Source: Litoreibacter roseus
Lineage (GTDB): Bacteria; Pseudomonadota; Alphaproteobacteria; Rhodobacterales; Rhodobacteraceae
Reading direction: 5' to 3'
DNA: 64,000 nt
Assembly (NCBI RefSeq): GCF_009811795.1
Contig: NZ_BLJE01000006.1
Span: 1-64,000, forward strand
The notes under the pieces: model-generated
Seen by the model: the letters and a program-made list of their open reading frames with translations, nothing else
The model's database searches: none
What the model was told of the DNA's origin: nothing
Position numbers and translations under genes: made by a program
Shown here: in pieces, positions 41,641 through 51,211 of the stretch
How positions within the stretch are numbered: the first letter of the stretch is position 1
Layout of the letters: each line of letters starts with the position of its first letter

Positions 41641-43251
41641 ATGACCAACAAGTTTAACCGTCGCTCTACTCTTCAATTGCTTGCCGCGGGCGCCGCATCC
41701 ACCGCGCTTCCGTTTTTTGGGGCAGGGCGCGCGAATGCCGCCGTGACAGCTCTCAAACAGTCGATCGCGGAGCAGGCGGCGAAAGACAAAGGACTGGCGG
41801 AGTTTTATCGCGGGCGTGGATTTGAACCTATTTTTGTTGGCCGCAGCGATGGTCGGCGGCGCAATGCGCTTCTCAAAGCTTTCGCGTCCGCGCAAGACCA
41901 TGGTCTTCCAGAGGCTCGCTATGGCGGCGGTGAACTGAAGGCGCTTTTCAAGAAACGCCTCGATGCGCGCAGCGCGGGTCAGGTCGAGATCATGGCGGCG
42001 CAGCGCATGTTACAGTACGCTGATGACATGAGGTCGGGCGCGATCAATCCACGCAAGGTTGACAGCACGATTGTTATTGACGTGGCTCGGTATGACCGCG
42101 CCTCGACGCTTGATGCATTTGCGGGTTCCAACCCTTCGTCTTTCCTCAAGAAATTGTCACCGCGGTCGCCTGAATACCTTCGCCTGCAGAAAGAAAAAAT
42201 CCGGCTTGAAAAGCTGATTGGCCGTGGTGGATGGGGGCCAAAAGTTCAGGCAAAATCCCTGAAGCTTGGTCAAAGCGATGGCGCTGTTGTTCAACTGCGC
42301 AACAGGTTGATCGCCATGGGATACATGCGCCGATCCGCGTCCAAAACCTATGACGCGAAATTGCAGAATGGTGTTGCCCAGTTTCAGGTGAAGCACGGCC
42401 TGAACCCCGACGGAATAGCCGGCAAAGGCACGCTGGCCGAGATCAACAAGCAGGCGCCGGACCGACTGGCCCAGATCATCGTTGCGATGGAACGGCAGCG
42501 TTGGAACAATCGCGCGCTTGGCAAGAAATATGTCTGGGTCAACATCCCGGACTATCACGTGGACATCATGGAAAACGGGAAGTCCACGTTCCGCAGCCGC
42601 GTTGTTGTTGGCAAGAATACGTCTGATCGCCGGACACCGGAGTTTTCCGATACGATGGAGTTTATGGTCATCAATCCCAGCTGGTATGTGCCCCGGTCCA
42701 TCGTGACCAAGGAATACCTGCCTTTGATGCAGAAAAATCCGAACGCGCAAAACCAATTGCAGATCATTGGATCCAACGGAAAGCCGGTATCACGTTCGGC
42801 TGTCAATTTCCGTCAGTATAATGAAAAAACCTTCCCTTACTCGATGAAGCAACCACCGTCGAAAGGGAATGCCTTGGGGCTTGTTAAGTTCATGTTCCCC
42901 AACAAGTATAACATCTATCTCCATGATACGCCTGCGAAAAAGCTATTTGGTCGCGAGACGCGGGCGTATTCACATGGCTGCGTTCGGGTTCACAAGCCGT
43001 TTGAATTCGCCTACGCGCTATTGTCGGCGCAGGAACGTGATCCGGAAAGTTTCTTCAAGAAGATGCTCGGCACCGGGAAAGAGCGTACGGTTAATCTTGC
43101 AAAGCCACTCCCCGTGCATCTGTCTTATTACACGGCTTGGGTCGATGCGAAGGGCCGGGCGAATTACCGGCGAGATGTCTACAACCGGGATGCGAAAATC
43201 TTTGCAGCACTGCAAGCTGCCGGGGTTTCGCTTCGCGCGGCTAAGGGCTAA
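41641..43251 (+). CDS. L,D-transpeptidase (YcbB/LdtD-type)
   Basis: A 536-residue YkuD-fold L,D-transpeptidase that makes 3-3 peptidoglycan crosslinks or attaches proteins. The signal is Tat-like (FNRRSTLQLLAAGAASTALP). A scaffolding domain comes first, then a PG_binding_1 domain near 208-265 (SDGAVVQLRNRLIAMGYM, LNPDGIAGKGTLAEI), then the catalytic domain with YSHGCVRVHKP and nucleophile Cys447. The order is that of LdtD. The ATG at 41641 has GAGG 6 bp upstream; the frame begins 14 codons earlier. Divergent from the DUF882 hydrolase, so synthesis and cleavage of the same crosslink may be co-regulated. Confidence 0.92.
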   Translation: MTNKFNRRSTLQLLAAGAASTALPFFGAGRANAAVTALKQSIAEQAAKDKGLAEFYRGRGFEPIFVGRSDGRRRNALLKAFASAQDHGLPEARYGGGELKALFKKRLDARSAGQVEIMAAQRMLQYADDMRSGAINPRKVDSTIVIDVARYDRASTLDAFAGSNPSSFLKKLSPRSPEYLRLQKEKIRLEKLIGRGGWGPKVQAKSLKLGQSDGAVVQLRNRLIAMGYMRRSASKTYDAKLQNGVAQFQVKHGLNPDGIAGKGTLAEINKQAPDRLAQIIVAMERQRWNNRALGKKYVWVNIPDYHVDIMENGKSTFRSRVVVGKNTSDRRTPEFSDTMEFMVINPSWYVPRSIVTKEYLPLMQKNPNAQNQLQIIGSNGKPVSRSAVNFRQYNEKTFPYSMKQPPSKGNALGLVKFMFPNKYNIYLHDTPAKKLFGRETRAYSHGCVRVHKPFEFAYALLSAQERDPESFFKKMLGTGKERTVNLAKPLPVHLSYYTAWVDAKGRANYRRDVYNRDAKIFAALQAAGVSLRAAKG

Positions 43252-43314
43252 GTCCTGTCTGAAAACCAAGCGCTCGGCCTGCGTGCCGGGTGATTTTTTG
43301 GATCAGGGGGCAAC

Positions 43315-44382
43315 ATGGCTGTCACATATACCGTCTCCGACATTGCCGCCGCGCTTTCCGCATCCGCTGTAGGCAACGGCGATATAGAAATATCGCGGAT
43401 ATCCGAACCCGCTACGGCTGACCGAGACGCCTTGGCGCTCGCTATGAATCCGAACTACGCCGAAGGTTTGAAGTCTGGACAAGCAAGGGCTGCCATCCTT
43501 TGGGATGGCGCAGATTGGCAATCTCTGAAGCTTGAGGCCGCGATTTACGTGCCACGGCCAAGATACGCGATGTCGGATTTGACACGCATGATGGACCCTG
43601 GTCCGGACATTGCAAAGGGTATCCATCCCAGCTCTATTGTTCATCAATCGGCAACAATAGGTGACGGGGCTGCCATCGCGCCCTTCGTGATGATCGGCGC
43701 GGATGTGAAGATCGGTGCGCGGGCCCGGATCGCATCTCATGTCAGTATTGCCGAAGGTGCCGTTATTGGTGACGACGCCATGATCATGAACGGTGTGCGC
43801 ATTGGCGCGCGTGTTCAGATCGGAAATGACTTCATCGCACAACCTGGCGCGGTCTTGGGGGCAGATGGGTTTTCCTTTGTGACCCCGGAAAAGGGGGCCG
43901 TTGAAAATGTGCGGGATAGCCTTGGCGATCGCCAGGACGCAGTCGCGCAGGAATGGACCCGTATTCATTCGCTCGGGGCGTTGCGGATCGGGGATCGGGT
44001 TGAAATCGGGGCGAACGCCACCATCGACCGGGGTACGATCCGTGACACCTCCGTCGGAAGCGGCACAAAGATCGATAACCTCGTGCAGGTTGGCCATAAC
44101 TGTCAGATCGGCGAAGATTGTCTGTTGTGTGGTCTGGTGGGCGTCGCGGGTTCGGTCAAGATCGGGAACCGGGTTGTGCTGGCGGGTAAGGTCGGGGTCA
44201 ACGACAATATTTTCATCGGTGACGACGTGGTTGCCGGGGGTGGATCCAAGATCTTTACGAATGTTCCGGCGGGCCGCGTTGTTCTTGGACATCCGGCTGT
44301 GAAAATGGAAACGCAGATGGAAATTCAGAAGGCCGTGCGCCGCTTGCCCCGGCTTATGGCGCGTCTGAAGGATGGAAAATAG
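43315..44382 (+). CDS. lpxD: LpxD-like UDP-3-O-acylglucosamine N-acyltransferase
   Basis: A 355-residue left-handed beta-helix acyltransferase. The N-terminal uridine-binding domain (about 1-100) precedes hexapeptide repeats ([20 protein letters not shown] and onward) and the LpxD-specific [20 protein letters not shown] and [12 protein letters not shown] with its catalytic His. A C-terminal helix ([15 protein letters not shown]) is present. It lies outside the usual bamA-lpxD-fabZ-lpxA cluster and instead begins a run with an ACP and a ketoacyl synthase. It may therefore be a second paralogue. The ATG follows AGGGGGCAAC. Confidence 0.88.
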   Translation: MAVTYTVSDIAAALSASAVGNGDIEISRISEPATADRDALALAMNPNYAEGLKSGQARAAILWDGADWQSLKLEAAIYVPRPRYAMSDLTRMMDPGPDIAKGIHPSSIVHQSATIGDGAAIAPFVMIGADVKIGARARIASHVSIAEGAVIGDDAMIMNGVRIGARVQIGNDFIAQPGAVLGADGFSFVTPEKGAVENVRDSLGDRQDAVAQEWTRIHSLGALRIGDRVEIGANATIDRGTIRDTSVGSGTKIDNLVQVGHNCQIGEDCLLCGLVGVAGSVKIGNRVVLAGKVGVNDNIFIGDDVVAGGGSKIFTNVPAGRVVLGHPAVKMETQMEIQKAVRRLPRLMARLKDGK

Positions 44383-44445
44383 CCAGTAGCAAATCGCGCC
44401 ACGCGGTCTTAAATGTGCCCCTGAGAGGAAGTTCGAGGGCGGGCC

Positions 44446-44712
44446 ATGACCAAATCAACGAAAGAGCAGGTGGTCGACATCATCGCAGAGCAGGCCGTGT
44501 TGGAGCCGTCAGATGTGTCGATGGATCAAACGCTTGAGGATCTGGGGATCGACAGCTTGGGCCTTGTCGAAAGCATCTTTGCGATAGAGGAAGCGTTCGA
44601 TATCCAAGTGCCTTTCAACGCAAACGAACCCGAAGACAGCACATTTGACATCTCCAGCGTCGCGACGATTGTAGATGCTGTCGAGAAGCTCGTGGCCGAG
44701 CAGAAAGGCTGA
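44446..44712 (+). CDS. Acyl carrier protein
   Basis: An 88-residue acyl carrier protein. The phosphopantetheine attachment site is in LGIDSLGLVES (Ser in DSL, about residue 38). The rest is the usual acidic four-helix pattern, but longer than the 77-78 residues of housekeeping AcpP and of different sequence (QVPFNANEPEDSTFDISSVA). This makes it a dedicated ACP. It starts 63 bp after lpxD and lies 3 bp before the ketoacyl synthase gene. It probably carries the chain made or used by the neighbours. Confidence 0.92.
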   Translation: MTKSTKEQVVDIIAEQAVLEPSDVSMDQTLEDLGIDSLGLVESIFAIEEAFDIQVPFNANEPEDSTFDISSVATIVDAVEKLVAEQKG

Positions 44713-44715
44713 CCC

Positions 44716-45924
44716 ATGCGCAGGGTCGTTATCACCGGACAAGGGTCGATCAACGCGTTGGGTCGAACTGTTCCGGAAACGCTTGAGGCTTTCAAAGAGG
44801 GGCGTTGTGGGATCGCGGAGCTTGATATTCGCGATGTCGACAGGCTCGCCATCCGCATCGGCGGGCAGGTGCGAGAATACGATCCCCATGAGCAGTTCAA
44901 CCGCCAGCAAATTGCGCTCTATGACAGGTTCACGCAATTCACGCTGATTGCTGCAGCCGAAGCGATCACCCAGTCGGGTTTGAGTTTTTCCGGCGAGTTG
45001 GCCGCGCAATCGGGCGTTGTCCTGGGCACCTCTGGTGGGGGTCTGAACACGCAGGACGAGAATTACCGCGCCGTGTACGAAGACGGGAAAAACCGCGTGC
45101 ATCCGTTCGTTGTCCCGAAACTGATGAACAACGCCGCCGCCTCCCATGTGTCGATGGAGCACAACCTGAAGGGACCATCGTTTACGGTGGCCACCGCATG
45201 TGCCTCTTCCAATCATGCGATGGGCCAGGCCTTTAATCTGATCCGGTCGGGTATGAGCCGGGTGATGATAACGGGCGGATCAGAATCAATGCTGTGCTTC
45301 GGCGGGGTGAAAGCGTGGGAGGGTCTGCGGGTGATGTCGAAGGATGCGTGCCGCCCGTTCTCTGCAAATCGCAACGGGATGGTGCAGGGCGAGGGGGCCG
45401 CGATCTTCGTGTTTGAGGATTATGAGCATGCGAAAGCCCGTGGCGCGGAGATACTGGCGGAGGTCGTCGGTTTCGCGATGACATCTGACGCAGCGGATAT
45501 TGTCATGCCCTCAAAACAAGGTGCCGCGCGGGCGATCACCGGGGCGATGAAGGACGCTAAGGTAAACCCGTCCGAGGTGGGTTATATCAATGCGCACGGG
45601 ACCGGCACCGCAGCAAATGACAAGACCGAATGCGCCGCGGTGGCCGCTGCGTTTGGAGCAGACGCTGATCAGTTGATGATGTCCTCAACCAAGTCCATGC
45701 ACGGGCACGTGATCGGTGGCACAGGCGCAATCGAGCTTCTGGCCTGCATCATGGCGTTGAAAGACGGGGTGATTGCACCGACGATTGGCTACGAAGAGCC
45801 CGACCCGGAATGTGCGCTTGATGTCGTGCCGAACGAGGCGCGGGATGCAAAGGTCGATGTGGTGCTGTCGAACGCGTTTGCGTTTGGGGGATTGAACGCC
45901 GTTCTGGCGTTGAGATCTGTCTAG
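44716..45924 (+). CDS. Beta-ketoacyl-ACP synthase (KAS II/NodE-like)
   Basis: A 402-residue condensing enzyme. The active-site Cys162 lies in TACASSNHAM, and the two His are His294 (NAHGTGTAAND) and His331 (STKSMHGHVIGGTG), so the Cys-His-His triad is complete. The shape is that of FabF/NodE. It follows the dedicated ACP gene by 3 bp and the lpxD-like gene. It is most likely part of a specialised fatty acid pathway for lipid A or another envelope lipid rather than bulk synthesis. No fabZ or very-long-chain acyltransferase is adjacent, so the pathway is incomplete here. Confidence 0.92.
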   Translation: MRRVVITGQGSINALGRTVPETLEAFKEGRCGIAELDIRDVDRLAIRIGGQVREYDPHEQFNRQQIALYDRFTQFTLIAAAEAITQSGLSFSGELAAQSGVVLGTSGGGLNTQDENYRAVYEDGKNRVHPFVVPKLMNNAAASHVSMEHNLKGPSFTVATACASSNHAMGQAFNLIRSGMSRVMITGGSESMLCFGGVKAWEGLRVMSKDACRPFSANRNGMVQGEGAAIFVFEDYEHAKARGAEILAEVVGFAMTSDAADIVMPSKQGAARAITGAMKDAKVNPSEVGYINAHGTGTAANDKTECAAVAAAFGADADQLMMSSTKSMHGHVIGGTGAIELLACIMALKDGVIAPTIGYEEPDPECALDVVPNEARDAKVDVVLSNAFAFGGLNAVLALRSV

Positions 45925-45925
45925 C

Positions 45926-46114
45926 CTAGCCGCGAAGTGTTGTGTCGCGGGGTCTGAACTGCACCACGTTTGTCGCGCGCCGAAATGTCAGATGCTCGAC
46001 CGTCACACGGCGAGGCACAATTGTCCGCTTGCTTACAAATTCGGGGGACGTCTGGCGCACAGTTGAAAAGATCGGCGTCTTCGCGTCCGGGGTATCGTGT
46101 TTCGAATGGTCCAT
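45926..46114 (-). CDS. Small basic hypothetical protein
   Basis: A 62-residue open frame, rich in Arg and Thr, convergent with the ketoacyl synthase (1 bp between stops). GGAG lies 7 bp before the ATG (GTGGAGTAAAAAATG), the main support for it being real. No domain is recognised. It fits in the gap between the synthase and the GlxA-type regulator without overlap. Confidence 0.4.
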   Translation of the reverse strand: MDHSKHDTPDAKTPIFSTVRQTSPEFVSKRTIVPRRVTVEHLTFRRATNVVQFRPRDTTLRG

Positions 46115-46198
46115 TTTTTACTCCACAAAATCAGTGGGTTCATATCGTTCGAAAAACATGGCCTCTGCATGACCAAAGCATGTCGTATGGTAAAAAAT

Positions 46199-47200
46199 CT
46201 ATGAAGCGGTGGTTATACGGGCCGCATGAGCGCCACGCTCGCGATAGGGCGTCGTGTCGTAATGGGATCTGTAGCATTTCGAGAAGTGCGACGGAGAGGC
46301 AAAACCGCAGGCCAGCGCAACATTTATCACGCTCATATCCGTCTGCATCAGCAGGTTGCGGGCCTTTTGAAGCCGGATTTCCATATAGTACCGTTTGGGA
46401 CTGCGGTTGAGATAGCGCCGAAACAACCGCTCAAGCTGGCGGGTCGACATGCCGACCTCCTTTGCCAGCAGGGATGGGCTGATCGGATCTTCGATATTAG
46501 TCTCCATGATCTGGATCACGCGGCTGAGTTTTGGATGCCTCACACCTATACGTGTCGGGATCGACAGGCGCTGCTGGTCCTGATCGGTGCGGATGGAGGA
46601 ATAGATCAGTTGATCTGCGACAAGGCTTGCAAGATCCTCGCCGATATCGGTCGCGATGATCTTCAGCATGAGATCGATGGACGAGGTGCCACCGGCTGTG
46701 GTCATGCGATTGCCGTCAATCACGAAAACCGATTTGGTCAGTTCGACGTCATCGAACTCTTCCGCAAAACTGTCCTGATTTTCCCAATGAATTGTGGCGC
46801 GTTTGCCGTCCAGCAGACCCGCGCGCGCCATGGCGTAGCTGGCGGTGCACAGCCCACCGATGGTTGCCCCGCGGCGGGCCTCGCGTCGTAGCCAGTTCAG
46901 CAGCCGCTTCGTTGTCGCGTTCTGAACATCCATGCCACCGCATAGAACTATCGTGTCGTCGCGACCGACCTCCTCGAAGTCCATGTCCAGCTTATAGCTT
47001 ATGCCTGCTGAACAGGTGGCGTAGTCGCCGCCCTCACCTGCAAGGGACCAAGTGTAAGTTTCACCACCAATCCGGTTCGCAATGCGCAACGCCTCTACTG
47101 CGCCAGCAAAGCACAGCATGGTGAAATCTTCCATCAATACGAACACGAAACGACGCGGTTTGACACCGGCACCGGTTCGTGCGGCCAGTCCATCGTTCAA
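46199..47200 (-). CDS. GlxA family (DJ-1/AraC) transcriptional regulator
   Basis: A 333-residue regulator. The N-terminal DJ-1/PfpI-like domain (about 16-190: FVFVLMEDFTMLCFAGAVEA, IGGLCTASYAMARAGLLDG, TTAGGTSSIDLML) is followed by an AraC-type double HTH (about 225-325: SPSLLAKEVGMSTRQLERLF, VINVALACGFASPSHFSKCY). The architecture and sequence resemble GbdR-like regulators of choline/glycine betaine use, but no target genes are near. The start seems to be TTG at 47200 with GGGAG 6 bp upstream; no in-frame ATG exists nearby. Divergent from the DAHP synthase gene. Confidence 0.9.
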   Translation of the reverse strand: MNDGLAARTGAGVKPRRFVFVLMEDFTMLCFAGAVEALRIANRIGGETYTWSLAGEGGDYATCSAGISYKLDMDFEEVGRDDTIVLCGGMDVQNATTKRLLNWLRREARRGATIGGLCTASYAMARAGLLDGKRATIHWENQDSFAEEFDDVELTKSVFVIDGNRMTTAGGTSSIDLMLKIIATDIGEDLASLVADQLIYSSIRTDQDQQRLSIPTRIGVRHPKLSRVIQIMETNIEDPISPSLLAKEVGMSTRQLERLFRRYLNRSPKRYYMEIRLQKARNLLMQTDMSVINVALACGFASPSHFSKCYRSHYDTTPYRERGAHAARITTAS

Positions 47201-47331
47201 CGGCTTCTCCCTTAGTCCCTAAGTTGACCCTTGCGCAGGTTTTGCGCATTGGCAAGCCCAGTTCTGACAGGCTATAAGCGCGCTCTGAACGTATTTCCAA
47301 AATGTGATCTTCTAAGGGACGGAGCAGACAG

Positions 47332-48726
47332 ATGGCGCAACTGGCAAACACCGACGGGACGACCCACAGCTGGAGCAAATCCAGCTGGCGGGCCAAGCCA
47401 CGGGTTCAAATGCCTGATTATACCGATGAGGCGGCCTTGAACGCGGTCGAAGCGCAGCTGTCCAAGTATCCGCCCCTTGTCTTTGCAGGCGAAGCGCGCA
47501 CTCTGAAAAAGTCGCTTGCTGCGGTGTCCCGTGGCGAAGCTTTTCTGCTGCAGGGGGGCGATTGCGCGGAAAGTTTTGCCCAGTTCTCGGCTGATACGAT
47601 CCGCGACACCTTCAAGGTGATGTTGCAGATGGCGATGGTGCTGACGCATGGCGCTAAGGTTCCGGTCGTCAAGGTGGGTCGGATGGCAGGTCAGTTTGCG
47701 AAGCCACGCTCGGCCCCGACCGAGGTCAAAGATGGTCAGGAGTTGCCCAGCTATCGGGGCGACATCATCAATGAATTGGAGTTCACGCCCGAGGCGCGGA
47801 TCCCCGATCCGAACAAGATGCTGCAGGCCTACACGCAGGCCGCGGCGACGCTGAACCTGCTGCGCGCATTTTCAACGGGAGGTTACGCGGACGTTCATCA
47901 GGTCCATGCATGGATGCTGGGCTTCACGGACAGCGAAGAGGCGGAGAAGTACCGCGCGATGGCAAATCGCATCGGCGACACGCTCGACTTCATGCGGGCG
48001 GCCGGGGTCAACCAAGACACGGCCCATACTCTGCAATCGGTGGATTTCTACACCAGCCACGAGTCGCTGTTGTTGGAATATGAAGAGGCGCTGTGCCGGA
48101 TTGATACAACCTCCGGCCTGCCTATCGCGGGTTCAGGCCATATGATCTGGATCGGCGACCGGACTCGGCAGCCCGACGGTGCCCATGTGGAATTTGCTCG
48201 TGGCGTCCAGAACCCCATCGGTCTTAAATGTGGGCCGACGACCACTGCGGACGATCTGAAGGTTCTGATGGAGAAGCTGAACCCGAACAATGAAGAGGGG
48301 CGTCTGACACTGATTGCCCGATTTGGTGCGGGCAGCGTTGGCGAACATCTGCCGCGGCTTGTGAAGACGGTGCAGGACGAGGGTGCGAATGTGGTCTGGT
48401 CCTGTGATCCGATGCACGGCAATACCATCAAATCGGTGAGTGGATACAAGACGCGTCCGTTCGATTCCGTCCTGCGTGAAGTCCGGGAGTTCTTTGACGT
48501 CCACAAAGCGGAGGGCACCGTGCCGGGTGGTGTTCATTTCGAGATGACGGGACAGGATGTAACCGAATGTACCGGCGGCGTTCGTGCCGTCACGGACGAG
48601 GATTTGTCAGATCGGTATCACACGGCCTGCGACCCCCGGCTGAATGCAAGCCAAGCGCTTGAGCTGGCTTTCCTGGTGGCCGAGGAATTGGGCGATCGCG
48701 TAGCGGAAGCGCGCGCCGTAGGCTGA
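47332..48726 (+). CDS. aroG: Class II 3-deoxy-7-phosphoheptulonate synthase
   Basis: A 464-residue class II (plant-type) DAHP synthase, the first step of the shikimate pathway, condensing phosphoenolpyruvate with erythrose 4-phosphate. Family marks are [12 protein letters not shown] (metal-binding Cys), [14 protein letters not shown], the PEP-binding part around [13 protein letters not shown], and [10 protein letters not shown] with [15 protein letters not shown]. Length is typical. GGAG lies upstream of the ATG. It is monocistronic, followed by a strong terminator. Class II is the usual type in Rhodobacteraceae. The symbol follows common annotation of this class and is not meant to imply E. 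coli AroG. Confidence 0.95.
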   Translation: MAQLANTDGTTHSWSKSSWRAKPRVQMPDYTDEAALNAVEAQLSKYPPLVFAGEARTLKKSLAAVSRGEAFLLQGGDCAESFAQFSADTIRDTFKVMLQMAMVLTHGAKVPVVKVGRMAGQFAKPRSAPTEVKDGQELPSYRGDIINELEFTPEARIPDPNKMLQAYTQAAATLNLLRAFSTGGYADVHQVHAWMLGFTDSEEAEKYRAMANRIGDTLDFMRAAGVNQDTAHTLQSVDFYTSHESLLLEYEEALCRIDTTSGLPIAGSGHMIWIGDRTRQPDGAHVEFARGVQNPIGLKCGPTTTADDLKVLMEKLNPNNEEGRLTLIARFGAGSVGEHLPRLVKTVQDEGANVVWSCDPMHGNTIKSVSGYKTRPFDSVLREVREFFDVHKAEGTVPGGVHFEMTGQDVTECTGGVRAVTDEDLSDRYHTACDPRLNASQALELAFLVAEELGDRVAEARAVG

Positions 48727-48747
48727 AAGTTCCAAGTTATAGAAAAG

Positions 48748-48777
48748 AAGAAGCCGGATCATCAGGTCCGGCTTCTT
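48748..48777. terminator. Rho-independent terminator after DAHP synthase
   Basis: AAGAAGCCGGA-tcatcagg-TCCGGCTTCTT is a perfect 11-bp stem followed by TTGGTTTTG. The A-rich flank on the left (AGAAAAG) gives T-rich sequence on the other strand, so it may also end the convergent PAS-protein transcript. Confidence 0.9.
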
Positions 48778-48811
48778 TTGGTTTTGACTATAATTTTAGA
48801 TAACGGGGCTG

Positions 48812-49513
48812 CTAAATCTCGCGCAGGTCCGATTTGACCAACCGCAGAAACGGCTTGCCGTCCTCGGTCTTGGGCGCATCCGGCGGCCCTTTGTAGACGA
48901 CGGGCTGTTCGCCGAAGCCCGCCAACTGTGGCTGACGCCCCGGCACCATGATCTCTTGCACGTTGCGCCCGGTGGTCAGCGATGTTGCCATTGTCTCGGT
49001 GATCCGGAAGCGGCGTGGAGGGACGCCAACATTTCCTTCCGTAGAGATACATCCGATCGCACGGTCCACCTGACCTTGATCGCTTTTCAGAGGAAGAAGC
49101 AACATTCGCGCGATCAACGGTGGTCCGCCGGGTGTGTCAGAGATCAATTGGTATTCATGCACTTCGGGTGCGTCGAATACGTTCTCAAGTCTTGCGGCAA
49201 AATCCGCTCGTGCGGCCGGTGCGATGAAGGACCGAAGTGGCATGCCGCGCACTTCCATTCCCATCAAATCGCTCAGATGCATCCCGGCCAGTCGAAACCG
49301 AACGGCGCCCGGTGCTGTTCGTTCTACGATGAAGCCACATTCCAGTGCCGATGCAATCGCTCGTGGATCGATCTCGGAGCGCAGGGGAACAAGTCGGCCG
49401 GCTCGCAGCTCTTGCCAGTAGTCCCTGAGCTCTTTGATCGGTGAATTCTGCATCTTCGCTTTACGGTTCCAGAGTGGCACGATCTCCGCCGTGTTCGTGG
49501 TGTTGTCCGTCAT
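48812..49513 (-). CDS. PAS domain-containing protein (PAS_5 type)
   Basis: A 233-residue soluble protein resembling the alphaproteobacterial PAS_5 family. The conserved pattern is LRDYWQELRAGRLVPLRSEI, IASALECGFIVERT, FRLAGMHLSDLMGMEVRGMP and RALGCIS-like (RAIGCISTEG). No output domain is attached, so it may act by protein contact. Members of this family are annotated only by the domain. It is convergent with the DAHP synthase gene across a shared terminator. Confidence 0.82.
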   Translation of the reverse strand: MTDNTTNTAEIVPLWNRKAKMQNSPIKELRDYWQELRAGRLVPLRSEIDPRAIASALECGFIVERTAPGAVRFRLAGMHLSDLMGMEVRGMPLRSFIAPAARADFAARLENVFDAPEVHEYQLISDTPGGPPLIARMLLLPLKSDQGQVDRAIGCISTEGNVGVPPRRFRITETMATSLTTGRNVQEIMVPGRQPQLAGFGEQPVVYKGPPDAPKTEDGKPFLRLVKSDLREI

Positions 49514-49675
49514 TTCTGCCTCACGCCTCAGTACAAGCCCCCACGACCTGTCCTTATATTGCCGCAGCGTTCAGGTATTGTTAACCTACACTGCAAATGG
49601 TTACGAATTTCTTAATCAGGGTATGACATATCTGCTTCCATTTTGGCAGTTACTAAAGTCTTAAAGGGTTAATCC

Positions 49676-50560
49676 ATGGTCCAATCTATGACGGCCTTCG
49701 CGGCAGGTACCGGCAACGCAGAGGGCGCGAGTTGGACCATTGAGATGCGTGGCGTGAACGGGAAGGGTCTGGATATCCGGTTTAGGCTGCCCGAACGCAT
49801 GCTATCTCACGAACAAGCATTGAAAGCGCGGCTTCAGAAGCTCGTGGCCCGCGGGACAATAAATGTCGGTATCCGCGTGGATCGCGCGGCAACCGGTGCC
49901 GCTATTGCCTTGGACGAAGATGTTGTCAAAGCCTATCTGTCCGCTGCTATTCAGATCAGATCACAGGCCAAGAACCTCGGCCTGAAGTTGGAGCCTTCGC
50001 GGGCTTCTGATTTTCTGGGCCTGCGCGGTGTTGTGATGTCCGGGGACGATGTGGCGGGCCTGCCCGAGGCGGATATCTTGCGAAGCTTTGACGAGGTCGC
50101 AGCCTCTTTCGTTGAGATGCGCGCGACAGAGGGCGCGGCCTTGCGCAATGTCCTGCTGGCTCAGTTGGAGACGCTCTCTGATCTGACCGTCAAGGCAAGC
50201 ACATTGGCAGAGGCCCGCAAGGACCAGACAGCAGAGAACCTGAAAACCAATCTCGCCGCCGTCTTGCAGGGTGCGTCCGGGGCTGATCCGGATCGCGTGG
50301 CACAGGAACTTGCCCTTATTGCGGTGAAGTCCGATGTCACTGAAGAGATCGACCGTCTTGGCGCACATGTTGAGGCGACCCGAACTTTATTGGGCGAGGA
50401 CGGCGCGATTGGCCGAAAGCTCGATTTCCTGATGCAGGAGTTCAACCGCGAGGCGAACACGCTCTGCGCCAAGTCCGGCTCGACCGAGCTGACCCGCGTG
50501 GGTCTTGACCTCAAAGCCATCATAGATCAGATGCGCGAGCAGGTTCAAAACGTGGAGTAG
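49676..50560 (+). CDS. YicC family endoribonuclease-type protein
   Basis: A 294-residue YicC-like protein. It has the N-terminal MTAFAAGTG and EMRGVNGKGLDIRFRLPERM, and the C-terminal DUF1732 part with SDVTEEIDRLGAHVEATRTL, GRKLDFLMQEFNREANTLCA and SKS-like SGSTELTRVGLDLKAIIDQM. The family has been linked to RNA turnover in E. coli. It is 3 bp upstream of gmk, the widely conserved yicC-gmk arrangement. Confidence 0.95.
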   Translation: MVQSMTAFAAGTGNAEGASWTIEMRGVNGKGLDIRFRLPERMLSHEQALKARLQKLVARGTINVGIRVDRAATGAAIALDEDVVKAYLSAAIQIRSQAKNLGLKLEPSRASDFLGLRGVVMSGDDVAGLPEADILRSFDEVAASFVEMRATEGAALRNVLLAQLETLSDLTVKASTLAEARKDQTAENLKTNLAAVLQGASGADPDRVAQELALIAVKSDVTEEIDRLGAHVEATRTLLGEDGAIGRKLDFLMQEFNREANTLCAKSGSTELTRVGLDLKAIIDQMREQVQNVE

Positions 50561-50563
50561 CCC

Positions 50564-51211
50564 ATGCAAGCGCGCAGGCGGGGTATCTTGATCATTCTGT
50601 CCTCGCCATCAGGGGCCGGGAAGTCCACCTTGGCAGGCCGCTTGATGCGATGGGACGATGCGCTCAGCTTTTCGGTGTCTGCGACGACCCGCGACCCACG
50701 CCCGGGCGAAGAAGATGGTCGCGAATATTATTTCCAGGATCGCGCTACGTTTGAAGCGATGGCCGGGGCCGGTGAAATGCTGGAACATGCCGAGGTGTTT
50801 GGTCATCTCTACGGCTCACCCCGCGCGCCGGTGGAGGCTGCGATCAGCCAAGGCCGCGATGTGATTTTTGACATCGACTGGCAAGGCGGGCAGCAGATCA
50901 GAAACTCCGGTCTTGCCGAGGATGTGGTGTCGATCTTCATCTTGCCACCATCCATTGCGGAGCTTGAAAGCCGTTTGCGGTCCCGTGCACAGGACAGCGA
51001 TGACGTAATTGCCAATCGCATGCGCAAGAGTCGCGACGAGATTAGCCACTGGGCCGAATACGACTACTGCCTCATCAATAGGGATCTAGATATCGCTGAA
51101 CGTGAATTGCGCGCGATCCTGATTGCGGAGCGGCTCAAGCGATCCCGGCAGCCGGGTCTGATCCAACTGGTGCGCAATTTGAACTCGGAATTTGAGGAGC
51201 GGACCACATGA
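50564..51211 (+). CDS. gmk: Guanylate kinase
   Basis: A 215-residue guanylate kinase that converts GMP to GDP with ATP. The P-loop [10 protein letters not shown] lies at about 13-22, followed by the GMP-binding stretch [20 protein letters not shown] and the lid-region [13 protein letters not shown]. Length is normal. Preceded by yicC (3 bp) and overlapping the gamma-carbonic anhydrase gene by 4 bp, so the three are co-transcribed. Confidence 0.97.
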   Translation: MQARRRGILIILSSPSGAGKSTLAGRLMRWDDALSFSVSATTRDPRPGEEDGREYYFQDRATFEAMAGAGEMLEHAEVFGHLYGSPRAPVEAAISQGRDVIFDIDWQGGQQIRNSGLAEDVVSIFILPPSIAELESRLRSRAQDSDDVIANRMRKSRDEISHWAEYDYCLINRDLDIAERELRAILIAERLKRSRQPGLIQLVRNLNSEFEERTT

